In this document: positions 48,331-59,062 of the stretch, piece by piece
How the letters are laid out: each line of letters begins with the position of its first letter
How positions within the stretch are numbered: position 1 is the first letter of the stretch
Assembly: GCA_936440205.1 (NCBI GenBank)
Contig: OW387147.1
Span: forward strand, 48,045,627-48,109,626
Direction: 5' to 3'
DNA from: Lepidonotus clava
Lineage: Eukaryota; Annelida; Polychaeta; Phyllodocida; Polynoidae
DNA: 64,000 bases
Made by a program: the position numbers and the translations under genes
The notes under the pieces: model-generated
Seen by the model: the letters and a program-made list of their open reading frames with translations, nothing else
Database searches by the model: none
Told to the model about the DNA's origin: nothing

Positions 48331-48455
48331 TTGACGTCGTGACGTCACAGCTCCTGACGTTGGGGCGGGTGTCACGCAGTAAACGATCATCTCCTCATCT
48401 TTAGATCAGTGGACTCAGCCTTACCTTCCTATCGGTCACCCATTTGTCCGGCAAC
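48331..48455 (+). promoter_or_regulatory. Likely gene A promoter with CRE cluster
   Basis: A perfect cAMP-response element TGACGTCA at 48,340-48,347 is flanked by TTGACGTCG (48,331) and CTGACGTTG (48,353), all 100-125 bp upstream of the gene A ATG. This predicts CREB/ATF binding. Confidence 0.45.
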
Positions 48456-51400
48456 ATGGACTTACGGCCGCTTATTTCCTTGATCCTGGTATTCCTAAGT
48501 CTGCTCCTAACATGTGCAGGTGAGTTTTGACAGCCAATAAACCTGTCCACTTTGCTAGCTAGCCCACCCTTAATTCTATGATATCAACATTGTTAGAAAA
48601 ATGTTCATCATACTTGATTCACAGTAATTTTCCTAGTACCATTACCCAAGACTAAACTTTATAAGCTTTTACTTTCAATGTGATGTTAGATACGTAGCGG
48701 TAGGACTGAAAAAACAATTATTGTATTTTCCCACAGGGAACATTGTTAAAGCCCTTCAGCTTTGCTCACAATGACCAACCCTAAAGTCACAAAAACATAC
48801 CTTATTTTGGTTCACCTAAAATGGAGGTAGGTACCTAATTGAGAGAAAATAATAATTCATCCTCATTTATCAACACCTTGTTGACTTAGAAAACACAAGT
48901 ACTAATTCATTCACTCAAATTTGTGTCAGTGCCTGACTTTGCAAAAACTGCAATTATGTCCGACCTCTGTATCATGCCAGCAATTCATCCCAAAGTGGAC
49001 AGGTCTATTCAGCTTGATTGTTATCTCTCTATTACCTATCGCAGCAATTAGTATTGGGATTCAATAGAAGAGCTTTTATGTTTTAATTCTTTTATTTTGT
49101 TCTCCAGAAAACAATTACTCTCCTATATTAGTTTACTTCTGACTTATTATGAACGTCTGCAATTCACGTATATATATGTTTTAGCAATTACGGCAGGTTT
49201 GGACTTATCTTCAGCCAATATACACATTCAAAAGGACGATATTCCGGGGTGGCTACTAAGGGATCATGATTGTGTAGAAATATGGCAATGATTAGAACAA
49301 CAACAGTATAACTGTCAGAATGTGTTCCGTTACTAATTGCCCAATTTTGATATATAGAATTATTGCCGTATCATTGAGCTATAGCCTTCATGTTTGTGGG
49401 GCCCCCTCCCACCGTACCTTCATGCTTGCCCCCCCCTCCCCCCCCCCCACGTACAATAATGATAATGTATGGTTGCAGACCCTTAAAATCAACAGAGTGA
49501 CATTGCCTTTTCTTAAATGCACCAAGCGACATGGAGGTTAGTGAGGACATATGAGGACATTTTTAAAATCGACATGAATATCAAAAACATAGTGACATGC
49601 GACAGCCATTTCTTAGATTTAAGATCTGACATGGGGACCCCCCCCCCCCCTCTACACACATTTAAGTAGACACCCTGCCCCTACAAATAATTTCAGTCCC
49701 AAAAACGGGGATTTCCACTTAGGGACCCCCCCCCCCCCCACACACACACCCAGAACCCGTAAAGAGGCATGCACTAGGTCGTGTATGTGCAGTGTCCAAT
49801 GACCTTTGGACCACTTCTTTTAGCACCTGGGTCCTTGGGATATCTTTTTTTTACTCTTTTTGAGTCAAATCCTGTTTACACAAGTTCTTCCTTTCATCTT
49901 GTAGTCTTACTGTGTCATTAACTGGTAGTTTAGGCCCATCTTTGGCATGCTCATTATCGTGTTACGTCTTGGCGTGACTGACTCTCATTGACAACTGTAT
50001 TCCCTCAGTTTACCATTTTGTGAACATACAGACGAGTACTACGGTTCTAGGACATATACCCCCCGGACACATACCCCCCGGACACTTACCCCCCGGACAC
50101 TTACCCCCTAGGACACTTACCCCCTAGGACACTTACCCCCTAGGACACTTACCCCCTAGGACACTTACCCCCTAGGACACATACCCCCTGGACACTTACC
50201 CCCTAGGACACTTACCCCCTAGGACACTTACCCCCCAACCTTGGCTTATAATGTAGAGGTAATTATGTGGTAAGAACTTAGTCTTTCTAATGGAAAGCAA
50301 ACTAGATATATATCCCTCTCTTCTGATAGGTCTTTAGGATTCATATCTAAAAGGCTAACTCGTCCCTATTCCTAGTCACTATTTTCCACAGTTTTTAATA
50401 ATGGGGAGAAAACTAGATATATATCCCTCTCTTCTGATAGTTCTTTAGGATTCATACCTAAAAGGCTAACCCGTCCCTATTCCTAGTCACTATTTTCCAC
50501 AGTTTTTAATAATGGGGAGAAAACTAGATATATATCCCTCTCTTCCGATAGTTCTTTAGGATTCATACCTAAAAGGCTAACTCGTCCCTATTCCTAGTCA
50601 CTATTTCCACAGTTTTTAATAATGGGGAGAAAACTAGATATATATCCCTCTCTTCTGATAGTTCTTTAGGATTCATACCTAAAATGCTAACTCGTCCCTA
50701 TTCCTAGTCACTATTTTCCACAGTTTTTTATAATAGCGAGAAAACTAGATATATATCCCTCTCTTCTGATAGTTCTTTAGGATTCATACCTAAAAGGCTA
50801 ACTCGTCCCTATTCCTAGTCACTATTTTCCAGAGTTTTTAGGTTGGGGGGTAAGTGTCCTAGGGGGTAAGTGTCCTAGGGGGTAAGTGTCCAGGGGGTAT
50901 GTGTCCTAGGGGGTAAGTGTCCTAGGGGGTAAGAGTCCGGGGGGTAAGTGTCCAGGGGGTAAGTGTCCTAGGGGGTAAGTGTCCGGGGGGTAAGTGTCCT
51001 GTCACCCATAAAACATAGAAAACATTCCACTTTTTACAACTCGGTATCCCCCTTTTTTAGGGTCGAATTATTAAAAATAATTTCCAGTTAGGGAACTTCG
51101 ATCCCCCCCCCCCAACCGCAGCAGAACCTGCAATAAGCCAATCCTAGTTTACACCAACATTATAGTTTAGCATGGAATATGTTCATAATTGCTTCCATGC
51201 TTATTCCATGATTAAAGTTGCATAATACAAGATTAACCAAAGCAATCTAGTTTGGCAAATTGCTCCTTAAAATTGCTCCTAAAAATGCAGCTTTATATAT
51301 TGGTTTTTCCCCATAGGAACCATTTTTGTCCAACCTCCATTGTCCAACCCTGGAGTATACCCAATGTGGCCCCTAATTGTCATAGAATTTTGAGATTATT

Positions 51401-54400
51401 TTGGGGGTCAAAGTCGCTATTCCAATAGAGGCGATCTGACTTTGATGTAAGAAATCATGTTATGATAACCCTTGTTTCAGAGAGCCGGTACTTCAGCCGA
51501 GAGGACTACTGCGTGCTGTACAGCAGCGACAAAGGCACTGTAGACCCTAAGAGGTCCAGGTCACTGTCAGAATGCCAGATGTACTGTCAACTCCGTGACA
51601 CCTGCGTCAAGTCCATCTTCTTGTGGCGGTTCGAGTGCTGCGTGTACTATGAGACCGAGGAGGACTATGACCACGCCTGCTCCAGCATCAAGGTCAAGAG
51701 CCTCGCCGACAGCTCAGGCTGTGAGAGTAAGCATTAGAAAGTTTTTTCCCCCTTTTTCTAAAAAAATGAACCACATTCATACAGTAGCCGTCACTAGCAT
51801 CAACAGCTTGCGTCCAGGCACCCTAGCAGCGCAATTATGTGACGGACGCATCTTAGCTGGAACGCAAGGTATATTCCACGATGCGTTGCACTTGCATTCA
51901 TGACACGCAAGTACGAACGCAAATACTTGCGTTCAGATACCAACATATTCTAAGCCAAAGAGTATTGTTACTGCTATTTCAATACTTTGGAACATTTTAT
52001 AGATTCTGAGCTGGAGGTGTGATGTTATAATAACATTGCAGCAACGTTCTGTGTTTGTTCTTGTTACGTTCTTTTGATGACTCCCAATTACGTCACTGCA
52101 ACCTACTGCTGTGACGTTGCAATGTGACGTTATCATAATGTTCGGGTTATGTTCTTCAACCTAAACAGAATTTTCTTATAACATTCTGTTTTGGTTTTGT
52201 CCTAACCTCACCAAAAAACAATGTTATAATATAGTTCTAACGTTTCAACCTCACTGTCAATAACATAATTGTTATGTGCCAAAACTGATGGTATGGTTGC
52301 AGAACGTTCCTGTTACGTCACAAGCTGGCTGGGTTTGACGTTGACCAATTATTCTTTTTACAAACAAGTTTGAAACAATTTGTAAACTGTATCATGCTCT
52401 CTGACCAGGTCGTCACTTTGAGGGCCAGGACAGCCTCCGGTCGAACCTGAAGATCACCCCTCCCCCCCAGCGGACCACCACCACGCCGACCCCGGCCCCC
52501 GCCCCTGACGACGACCAGGCCATGACAACGGTCGCCATGACAACGGCCGAAGCCACCACCGAGGGGCAGAAGGAGGAGGAGGCCCCAGGTAAGGGAATAA
52601 AGGGGGACCTGTTGAATGCAATCTGTAAGCAGAGTAACCATTCAAGGGATCAAGGGATAATAAGCAAAGGTCTGTGTTTCGCTATGCTTTGATTATAGCT
52701 TTATTATTAGCACATTAAGTGAGTTGATAACTATTGGTTGCCTTTGCCATGAATTATAATCAAGAAATCAAGGTTTTGATGCAATTTTCGTAGAAATTTA
52801 ATCTTTATCTTATGGCTTTGTGTATTTCATCTTTTTATTTGCATATTGTCCCAAGCAGGCCTGCGATCCTTGCAGGTAACATAAGCTTCATGTGATAAAA
52901 TATCTCTATGGCAGCTTTATGCCCTAAACTTTTTGAAAAAATGTGCCATGATTCATATGCTCTGTTAATGTAGATTTTATCATCGTTTCACGCACCCCTG
53001 GTCGTAAGACTTCGTCCGCTGCTTATAAGAATGACTTCCCTATTCATGAGACTAGTTCCCCTGTATTAAAGACTTTTTTTCTCTGTTTATATAAGACTGT
53101 CTCCCTTTTAAATAAGACTGTCTCCCCTGTAAATATAAGACTGGCTCCCAGGTTTATAAGACTATCTCCCCTGTTTATAGGATTGAATCCCCTTTTTATA
53201 AGACTGTCTCTAAGGCTCATGACTTTCTTCCGCAGTCCCCGAGGGGTGCGAGGAGGTGGTGGTGTCGGGTGTGGACCCCTACTGGACCGACCTCCAGGCC
53301 AAACTGCAGAACGAGACTGCCGGCTACTCCTGTCACCAGCTGTGTCGGGGCCCCGCACCCCCTGATAACGCCTGGGTGAAGGCAGAAGAGGTATGGCACT
53401 AAAAGCAATGATCCACGTTGCGATTTTGGGCCGATCGATTTTCTTCTCATGCATTTTTCACATATCTAGAATCAATTTTCCTGATGACAATACATTTTTT
53501 CTGATATGTATTATTCTAAACTCTTTGGAAAAGTGTATGTTGTATAAGAAAAATGATTATTCAATGAACCAATTTTCAAAATCGGTTCAAAATCGGCCCA
53601 AAATTACAACGTGGAGCATGGCCTTAAGGGAATTTCATGAAATGACGTGAATGAAGGTCCCTTTTTTGGACTGATAGTGAAAGTGAAAGTGCAATGTGCC
53701 AAACCTAATCAGATCATATATGTTAGAGGCCAATGATTAGAATAGATGGCTTGTTATGTATTTTCAATTATATCACTGTTATGATGGAAATGGAAAACAT
53801 ATAGCACTCACTAATGTGTGAAACATCCGTTTTTGTTGATCAATAAAAATAGAAAATATAATTGTAAATACATATTATGTGTTTTCTTTAATTCTATTTT
53901 TGAAGCATGTTATGTTATGTTATGTCTCAAAATGTAAAATCAATCACTAGTACTGTTTAGAATTTCCTTATGCAGTTATGCATAATGTTAGTTGTTACGC
54001 TGGACAAACACCGATAGTTTTATCCAGATTGTCAGTTATTATAACAAAGACTGTTCTGATTTCATCTCCCCACCTTCAGACCAAACCCACGTGCACCTCC
54101 CTGTCGGACTACGACTCCTCCGTGTGTGCCTCCTTCCTCAACAACCTCGTCCGGAGATGGAAACCCCATGGCGACCAGCAGCTGACCTTGACCTTGTGTC
54201 AGAGTGAGGCTCCCGCTGACGTCACTACGGAGAGCAGCGTCACAGGTGAGATGGAACTGAAGTCACAAGACAAAGGTTTCCGTTTTCGCAGATACATGTA
54301 TTACTCCTAAAGATTCTCAGGGACTAGTCTACTATTACAACTTCTCCAGAAACGGCCTATCCGTTTTTCTCAAGTTGTTCCCTCATTAATATGGTGTTGA

Positions 54401-55167
54401 TAAAACTTACATACAACAAAACAATATCACTTGATATAACAAAATATGTATCAATGGAAGTAAATAACAGCATTCTTAAGGCCGTATTCCACATACCGAA
54501 AGTGCATTGCCGATAGTCTGCCAATACAATGTGATGTGTTTTCGGTGGCCTTGTGGATAATATTCAAGAACATGGGAATGGGTGCAGAAATCAGTGGAAG
54601 ACCATTACATCCCACTAGTTCAAGGGCCGATATAAGGGCCGACGCTGTAACAATTGCTGAGTGGGTATCGCCCGTTACTTATTTGTTAAAGGTGATCAGG
54701 GGCAACTCTCCTCAATAAGAGCAGCATGGCCATGGTAGTGGGAGGAACACCATTTTGACAAAACGTCCCGTGCATGGCTCACATCAAAGTATTTCATTTC
54801 TCCTAAACCAGGTTCGACTGAAGCTGGGGTAACCGGAAGTACAGTCACAGGAGCCACAGAGTCTGACGTCACCACAGCCGACGTTACCAGCTCTGACGTC
54901 ACCAGCTCTGACGTCACCAGCTCTGACGTCACCAGCTCCGAGGTCACCGGCGATGACGTCACGGGAGCCACAGAAGCCTCGGAAACTACAGAAAGTGACG
55001 TCACAGGGGCGACTGAGGCACCAGGGGCTACGGATAGTACCGTCACAGGCGGTGACGTCACAGGTGATGACGTCACAGGCGGTGACGTCACAAGTGCCGC
55101 CGTCACAGGCGATGACGTCACAGGGGTGGCAGAGGCGACAACAGGGCCCGACATGACAACTGCTTAG
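48456..55167 (+). CDS. Gene A: secreted apple-like protein with Ser/Thr-rich tail, 6 exons
   Basis: Exons 48,456-48,519; 51,481-51,726; 52,409-52,588; 53,236-53,390; 54,080-54,245; 54,812-55,167. All have GT..AG borders and matching phases (388 aa). Residues 1-20 are a signal peptide (LISLILVFLSLLLTCA). Exon 2 (22-103) is an apple/PAN-like module (CVLY...SLSECQMYCQLRDTCV...FECCVYY). Exon 3 is a Pro/Thr linker (TTTTPTPAPAP). Exons 4-5 (164-270) carry a second Cys module (CEEV...YSCHQLC...TCTSL...VCASF...LTLTLCQ) that I do not recognise. Exon 6 (271-388) is a mucin-like tail of D-V-T-[SGT] repeats with many potential O-glycosylation sites, ending without a membrane anchor. It probably acts outside the cell. 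It is divergent to gene B, with which it shares the apple module and the stalk style. Confidence 0.85.
50050..51002. mobile_element. Foldback element with minisatellite arms and 111-bp tandem core
   Basis: The left arm (50,050-50,240) has about 12 units of TTACCCCCTAGGACAC (15-16 bp). The right arm (50,843-51,002) has about 10 units of the exact inverse complement. Between them five direct copies of a 111-bp unit (ACTAGATATATATCCCTCTC at 50,301, 50,412, 50,523, 50,633 and 50,744) fill the core. The arms meet the core at AACC and GGTT. It lies in gene A intron 1. No coding capacity. Confidence 0.8.
52015..52325 (+). repeat. Dispersed ~300-bp repeat, copy 1 (gene A intron 2)
   Basis: Shares with 55,545-55,800 the order TNATAATRTTGCAGCAAC, GTTCTTGTTAC, TTTTGATG, and several RTGTTATAATAACRTT motifs. 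It is rich in AACGTT/GTTACGT. Family unknown. Confidence 0.45.
53040..53225 (+). repeat. ~25-bp minisatellite in gene A intron 3
   Basis: About eight diverged units of TATAAGACTGTCTCCCCTGT, ending just before the exon 4 acceptor at 53,235. The periodic frames on the minus strand are a product of this repeat. Confidence 0.65.
54864..55120 (+). repeat. Coding DVT repeat built on TGACGTCA octamers
   Basis: Within gene A exon 6 the palindrome TGACGTCA occurs ten times (54,864; 54,894; 54,909; 54,924; 54,954; 54,996; 55,053; 55,068; 55,083; 55,113), with a basic spacing of 15 bp. An eleventh is in exon 5 at 54,217. The peptide repeat is SSDVT, then GDDVT/GGDVT. Confidence 0.9.
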
Positions 55168-55473
55168 AACCATATAGTGTAAATAGTTTATGTTTAATTG
55201 AGATATATCAATATTGCAAGATCGGTATACTAGTTTTTAATGTTTTTGTAAATCTAAAAGATACATGTAGGCCTATATTCCAAGTCATTAACATATAGGC
55301 TTAATTTAACAGAAAGTGTGCACTCTTATGGTTGGGGATAAAGGGACAGAGACATTAACCGATAGTCGGTGCACTTGTCAGATGATTATAATTCCGTTAG
55401 TTATCCATTGGATATGTATGTTAATCCCTCTTAAGGTTATTCTACAAATTTACTGGAGTTAGAATTCCACTTG

Positions 55474-55479
55474 AATAAA
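55474..55479 (+). terminator. Gene A polyadenylation signal
   Basis: AATAAA lies 307 bp after the gene A stop codon, followed by a T/G-rich stretch (TTAATTTGTCGTT), consistent with cleavage near 55,495. Confidence 0.55.
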
Positions 55480-55539
55480 GGACTTGTAAAACACTTAATT
55501 TGTCGTTCATCCTAGTTGTCTGTGCCCAAGCAATAATAT

Positions 55540-57040
55540 GACGCTACTATAATGTTGCAGCAACACTCGCTTAGTTCTGCTTTGGTTCTTGTTACATTAT
55601 TTTGATGGCACCCAAAATCATCTTTAGAACCTAACCTTGCGACATCACACTAAAACATTCTTGTGACATTCTTGTAACATTCTTTCATGTTATAATAACG
55701 TTTTCATAACATAATTTATCAGTAAGGTCTTAACTTCACAACAATATAATGTTACTATTACATTCTTATACCATTACGTTGGCGGCTGCTAACCAAATCA
55801 TATCATGAACCAGCTTCATCATTGTACGACTGTTATATGAAACTTACGCCTATATAGTCTCTTTATCATCGTTAATCAAACTATGAACTATACTCATTCT
55901 TTCACTGAACGGCTAAAAAAACGGAAAAAAAATGGCAGTGTTTCCATTTGTGGAGAAAACATGTGACATACACGTTTTTGTGTGAAGTATTTCAAAGGAA
56001 GCGGCGTATTTATACCCTATTAGTTGTAGTTTAATTGTTTCCTGGAAACAGGCCCTGACGGACCGGACGTTGGCTGTATCGTCCAGTAGAAAAACAATTG
56101 GCGGTTGTGCGACCTTAGGGGCTTTTAAAGTTATAGAAAAATGACACTAAAGGACCAAATACTGGATACATACTAGGAGTTAATAACAGGAATACAATTA
56201 ACACGGTTTGGTGGCAACCCTGGCTGGCCATTTATACATACATGAGTATCAAATACATCTCTATGGGGTCGATTTTGCCTTTTTCCTTAATAATGGATAG
56301 GTAGCCTCTAAGTGAAGTATTTCTAATAAATTAAGTCTACGGCTTTTAATATAACGTTCCATTTACCAAATATGTTTCCGACACCTCCCAAAAAACAAAC
56401 GTACTTTCTGCCCAAAACTCAATCTCCCTGTACCTCTTATTACTTCCCAGAGAAAATGTAGGTAGTTTTGCATAGCTGTGGTCCTGATCAATAAAATACT
56501 AGAAAATCAGTAACAAAGTAGCACAGGGAGCTAAGAAAATTGCTGTTTTCTGACATCTTCAAAGCTGTAGAATAACGCGTATGTCCTGAGTAGCCTAGTT
56601 CTGCTGCAAGAGGGAACTGGCATACAGTCTATCTATGTATCTACTGTAATGCTGAAGATTTTTATGATAATCTTTTGCCTCGTTTTGGAAACAACACGGT
56701 TAATCATAGGTTTCGTTGACCTTGAACTCACAAGACTCTTAATGGGTGCAAGTGACCATAAGAAGAATAATCAGCAGAGAACCCTCGGTCATTCTTATGT
56801 TTAAACACATAGACTTCTTGTTGCCATCAAATCAATCCATATAAGCAATTGTGAGATAGATTGGTAGACTGTTTTCACACAACAAGGGTGCAACAACGGT
56901 ACGCGAGTACATACAGAACAGATAACATATTGCCTGTAATTTGGAACGAGCGTTGGCTATAGTCATTGGGAATAGAAGGATATAGGCTCTAACTTTTCCA
57001 AATAATCGAGGTATTTCTGCTGTCTGCAGTTTTTTAAGCA
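55540..57040. other. Intergenic; second copy of the dispersed repeat, otherwise nothing
   Basis: 55,545-55,800 is the direct-orientation partner of the repeat at 52,015-52,325. The rest (55,800-57,040) is AT-rich without a recognisable gene. Confidence 0.45.
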
Positions 57041-57044
57041 CCAG

Positions 57045-57985
57045 TATTAAGATACAGTATTTTAAGCACCGGCAGGCTAATTTGGATCAGTGAATTTTAA
57101 AACAACTTAGAAAATATTAGATGCGTATATGGATACAAATTTATAAAATAATGATGGCTAATTTTTCATCATGTTTAACTACAAATACTGAAAAGATTTA
57201 TGAAAATTACCATGCTAAAGCCTTAGGTCATGTCGACATATTCCCCAGCATGCATCCTGATCTAGGCTAATTATTAACCTGCAGGTACAACTCAGGAAGT
57301 TGACTATCCGTGGTCGGAAGAGTTGATGGACACCAGCCTGTAAGTCTGATATCATCGTATATATAACTCCAGAATGATAATGCACACGTATGGGCGACAG
57401 TAAGTTATTCGGGAACCAGAGGTGCTTGCTCATAACATTGGAGGAAACATGAAAATATGCAGGTTGGATGTCTAAGCACTAGGCCCCTACATGTATCGCA
57501 AATGACTGAAGATGACTTTGGGCGCCTAGGGAAAAACAGCCATCTATGATAAACAGAAAATAAAATCAATTTAACGTCCATTTGCCAGTAGTTATAACTC
57601 ATCATTCCATCCAAAACACGATTGAAGACAATTAGGCTAATTCTCCCTACCACGGATAGCAATTTTTTTGGGTTGTACCTGCAGGTTAATCTAGATCAGG
57701 TTGCATTCTGGGAAATATGTCGACAAGACCCAAGGCCTTAGCATAGAGATTTTCATAAATCTCTTGATTATCTGTAGTTAAACATACTGAAAAATTTGCA
57801 GACTTTTTTTTAGAATTGCTATCGATATACACTTCATATTTTCTAAGTTGTTTGAAAATTTACTCATTATTGGTGAATATATGACAATAATTTGTTTATT
57901 TTCTATAGTTTTTCCTGTGTTTTTGTCGACAAAATTAGCCAAATTAGCCTGCAGGTGCTTAAAATACCGTAGATTAGCTATCCGT
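57045..57985. mobile_element. Foldback element with ~300-bp inverted arms
   Basis: The left arm (about 57,050-57,335) and right arm (57,640-57,975) are inverse complements in order: GTATTTTAAGCACC(T/G)GCAGGCTAA, CAACTTAGAAAATAT, GATTTATGAAAAT, GTCGACATAT, CCTGATCTAG, CCTGCAGGTACAA, CTATCCGTGGT. The centre is ~300 bp of unrelated sequence. A third, direct CTATCCGTGGTAGGGAGAATT lies just outside the right arm at ~57,978. No transposase is seen. Confidence 0.65.
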
Positions 57986-59062
57986 GGTAGGGAGAATTGT
58001 ATCACGGTGATTCCCTTAGAGTTATTGGAAAATATTCATCCAAAGTCTCAGATACTTGAGCTCCCATTTTGTTGAAACAGCCAATTGTTCATGTTGATGA
58101 ATCTATTTGAAAGTAAACAAGTTTCTTTAAGTAGTTTGGTGTATTTTGTGCTTTAGGTTCTTTTCCTTTACAGCTTCAGATTTAATGAGCTGTTTATCGT
58201 TTGCGATGCAATGATCCTGGGATTTCCCAAAGGTTCCCTTTGGATTTCGACTAATTGAAGTGGAATATCAAAATTGGAAGCTGTTAACACGAATACTTCT
58301 AGAGAGTACAATCAAATGCACATGACACACAGATTCCCCACAATATAACAAAGTTTATTACAGATCAGGCAAAAGTATAAAAGCTATATATTCATGTATA
58401 TATATAGAGAGAGAGATATATATTTCTGTGTATAAAATGTTGACTTGTATTAGCCCTGTAGAGGTCGAACAATGTGACTCGTTGTAACTGGTAGAGAATG
58501 GCTTCACTTCTTACTATGCTCCTTCACTTCCGGTAGACTGAAATTAGATAATTAAATAATGATCGCGTGAAAAATTGATATTGACTTTTTAGAAATTGAG
58601 ACCACCGTGATATGTAATACTTATAGTCGTTGGACATTTACTTGATAGAAATATAAGATACAGAACGATAGGATCCAATTAGATCGATTATCACCTTCCT
58701 ACATCATTTTCACACGAGTTGTTCAGGTGTTTTAAATAGGATTATTGACTTAAAAATTATCATCGTTCTCTTCAGAGGTGTGGCAATGGTACATTGATTC
58801 GTATATAGCGGTCACTAAAAAAAAGATGTATTATATCATTTACATATAATAATCAAATTAGTAAGTCAATTTTGTTATCAATATCTAGATGATCTCGAAA
58901 AGTGTTTTCCTTACACCAATATAATATTATGTCAACTACATATGAAAATCAACTACATGAAAAACCTACTTTGTAAGATCTGGCTATAACTAAACATTTT
59001 TTTTATAGTGTTTTCATTTTTCTACGGACTGATCCTGTCTTACTTGAGCCTGTGCCCAGGGT
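57986..59062 (-). other. Presumed 3' UTR/flank of gene C
   Basis: Downstream of the gene C stop. A minus-strand AATAAA (plus TTTATT at 58,354-58,359) could be the polyadenylation signal, giving a ~700-nt 3' UTR. A GA-rich microsatellite lies at 58,407-58,425. Confidence 0.35.

Noticed and set aside
47496-48342. Pro-rich frames on both strands as genes
   Set aside because: Low-complexity C-rich sequence, open on both strands with no domain. More likely promoter-proximal GC-rich DNA.
54696-55173. Minus-strand frames antisense to gene A exon 6
   Set aside because: They are the complement of the TGACGTCA repeat. The plus-strand exon has splice sites, phase and a stop that fit gene A.
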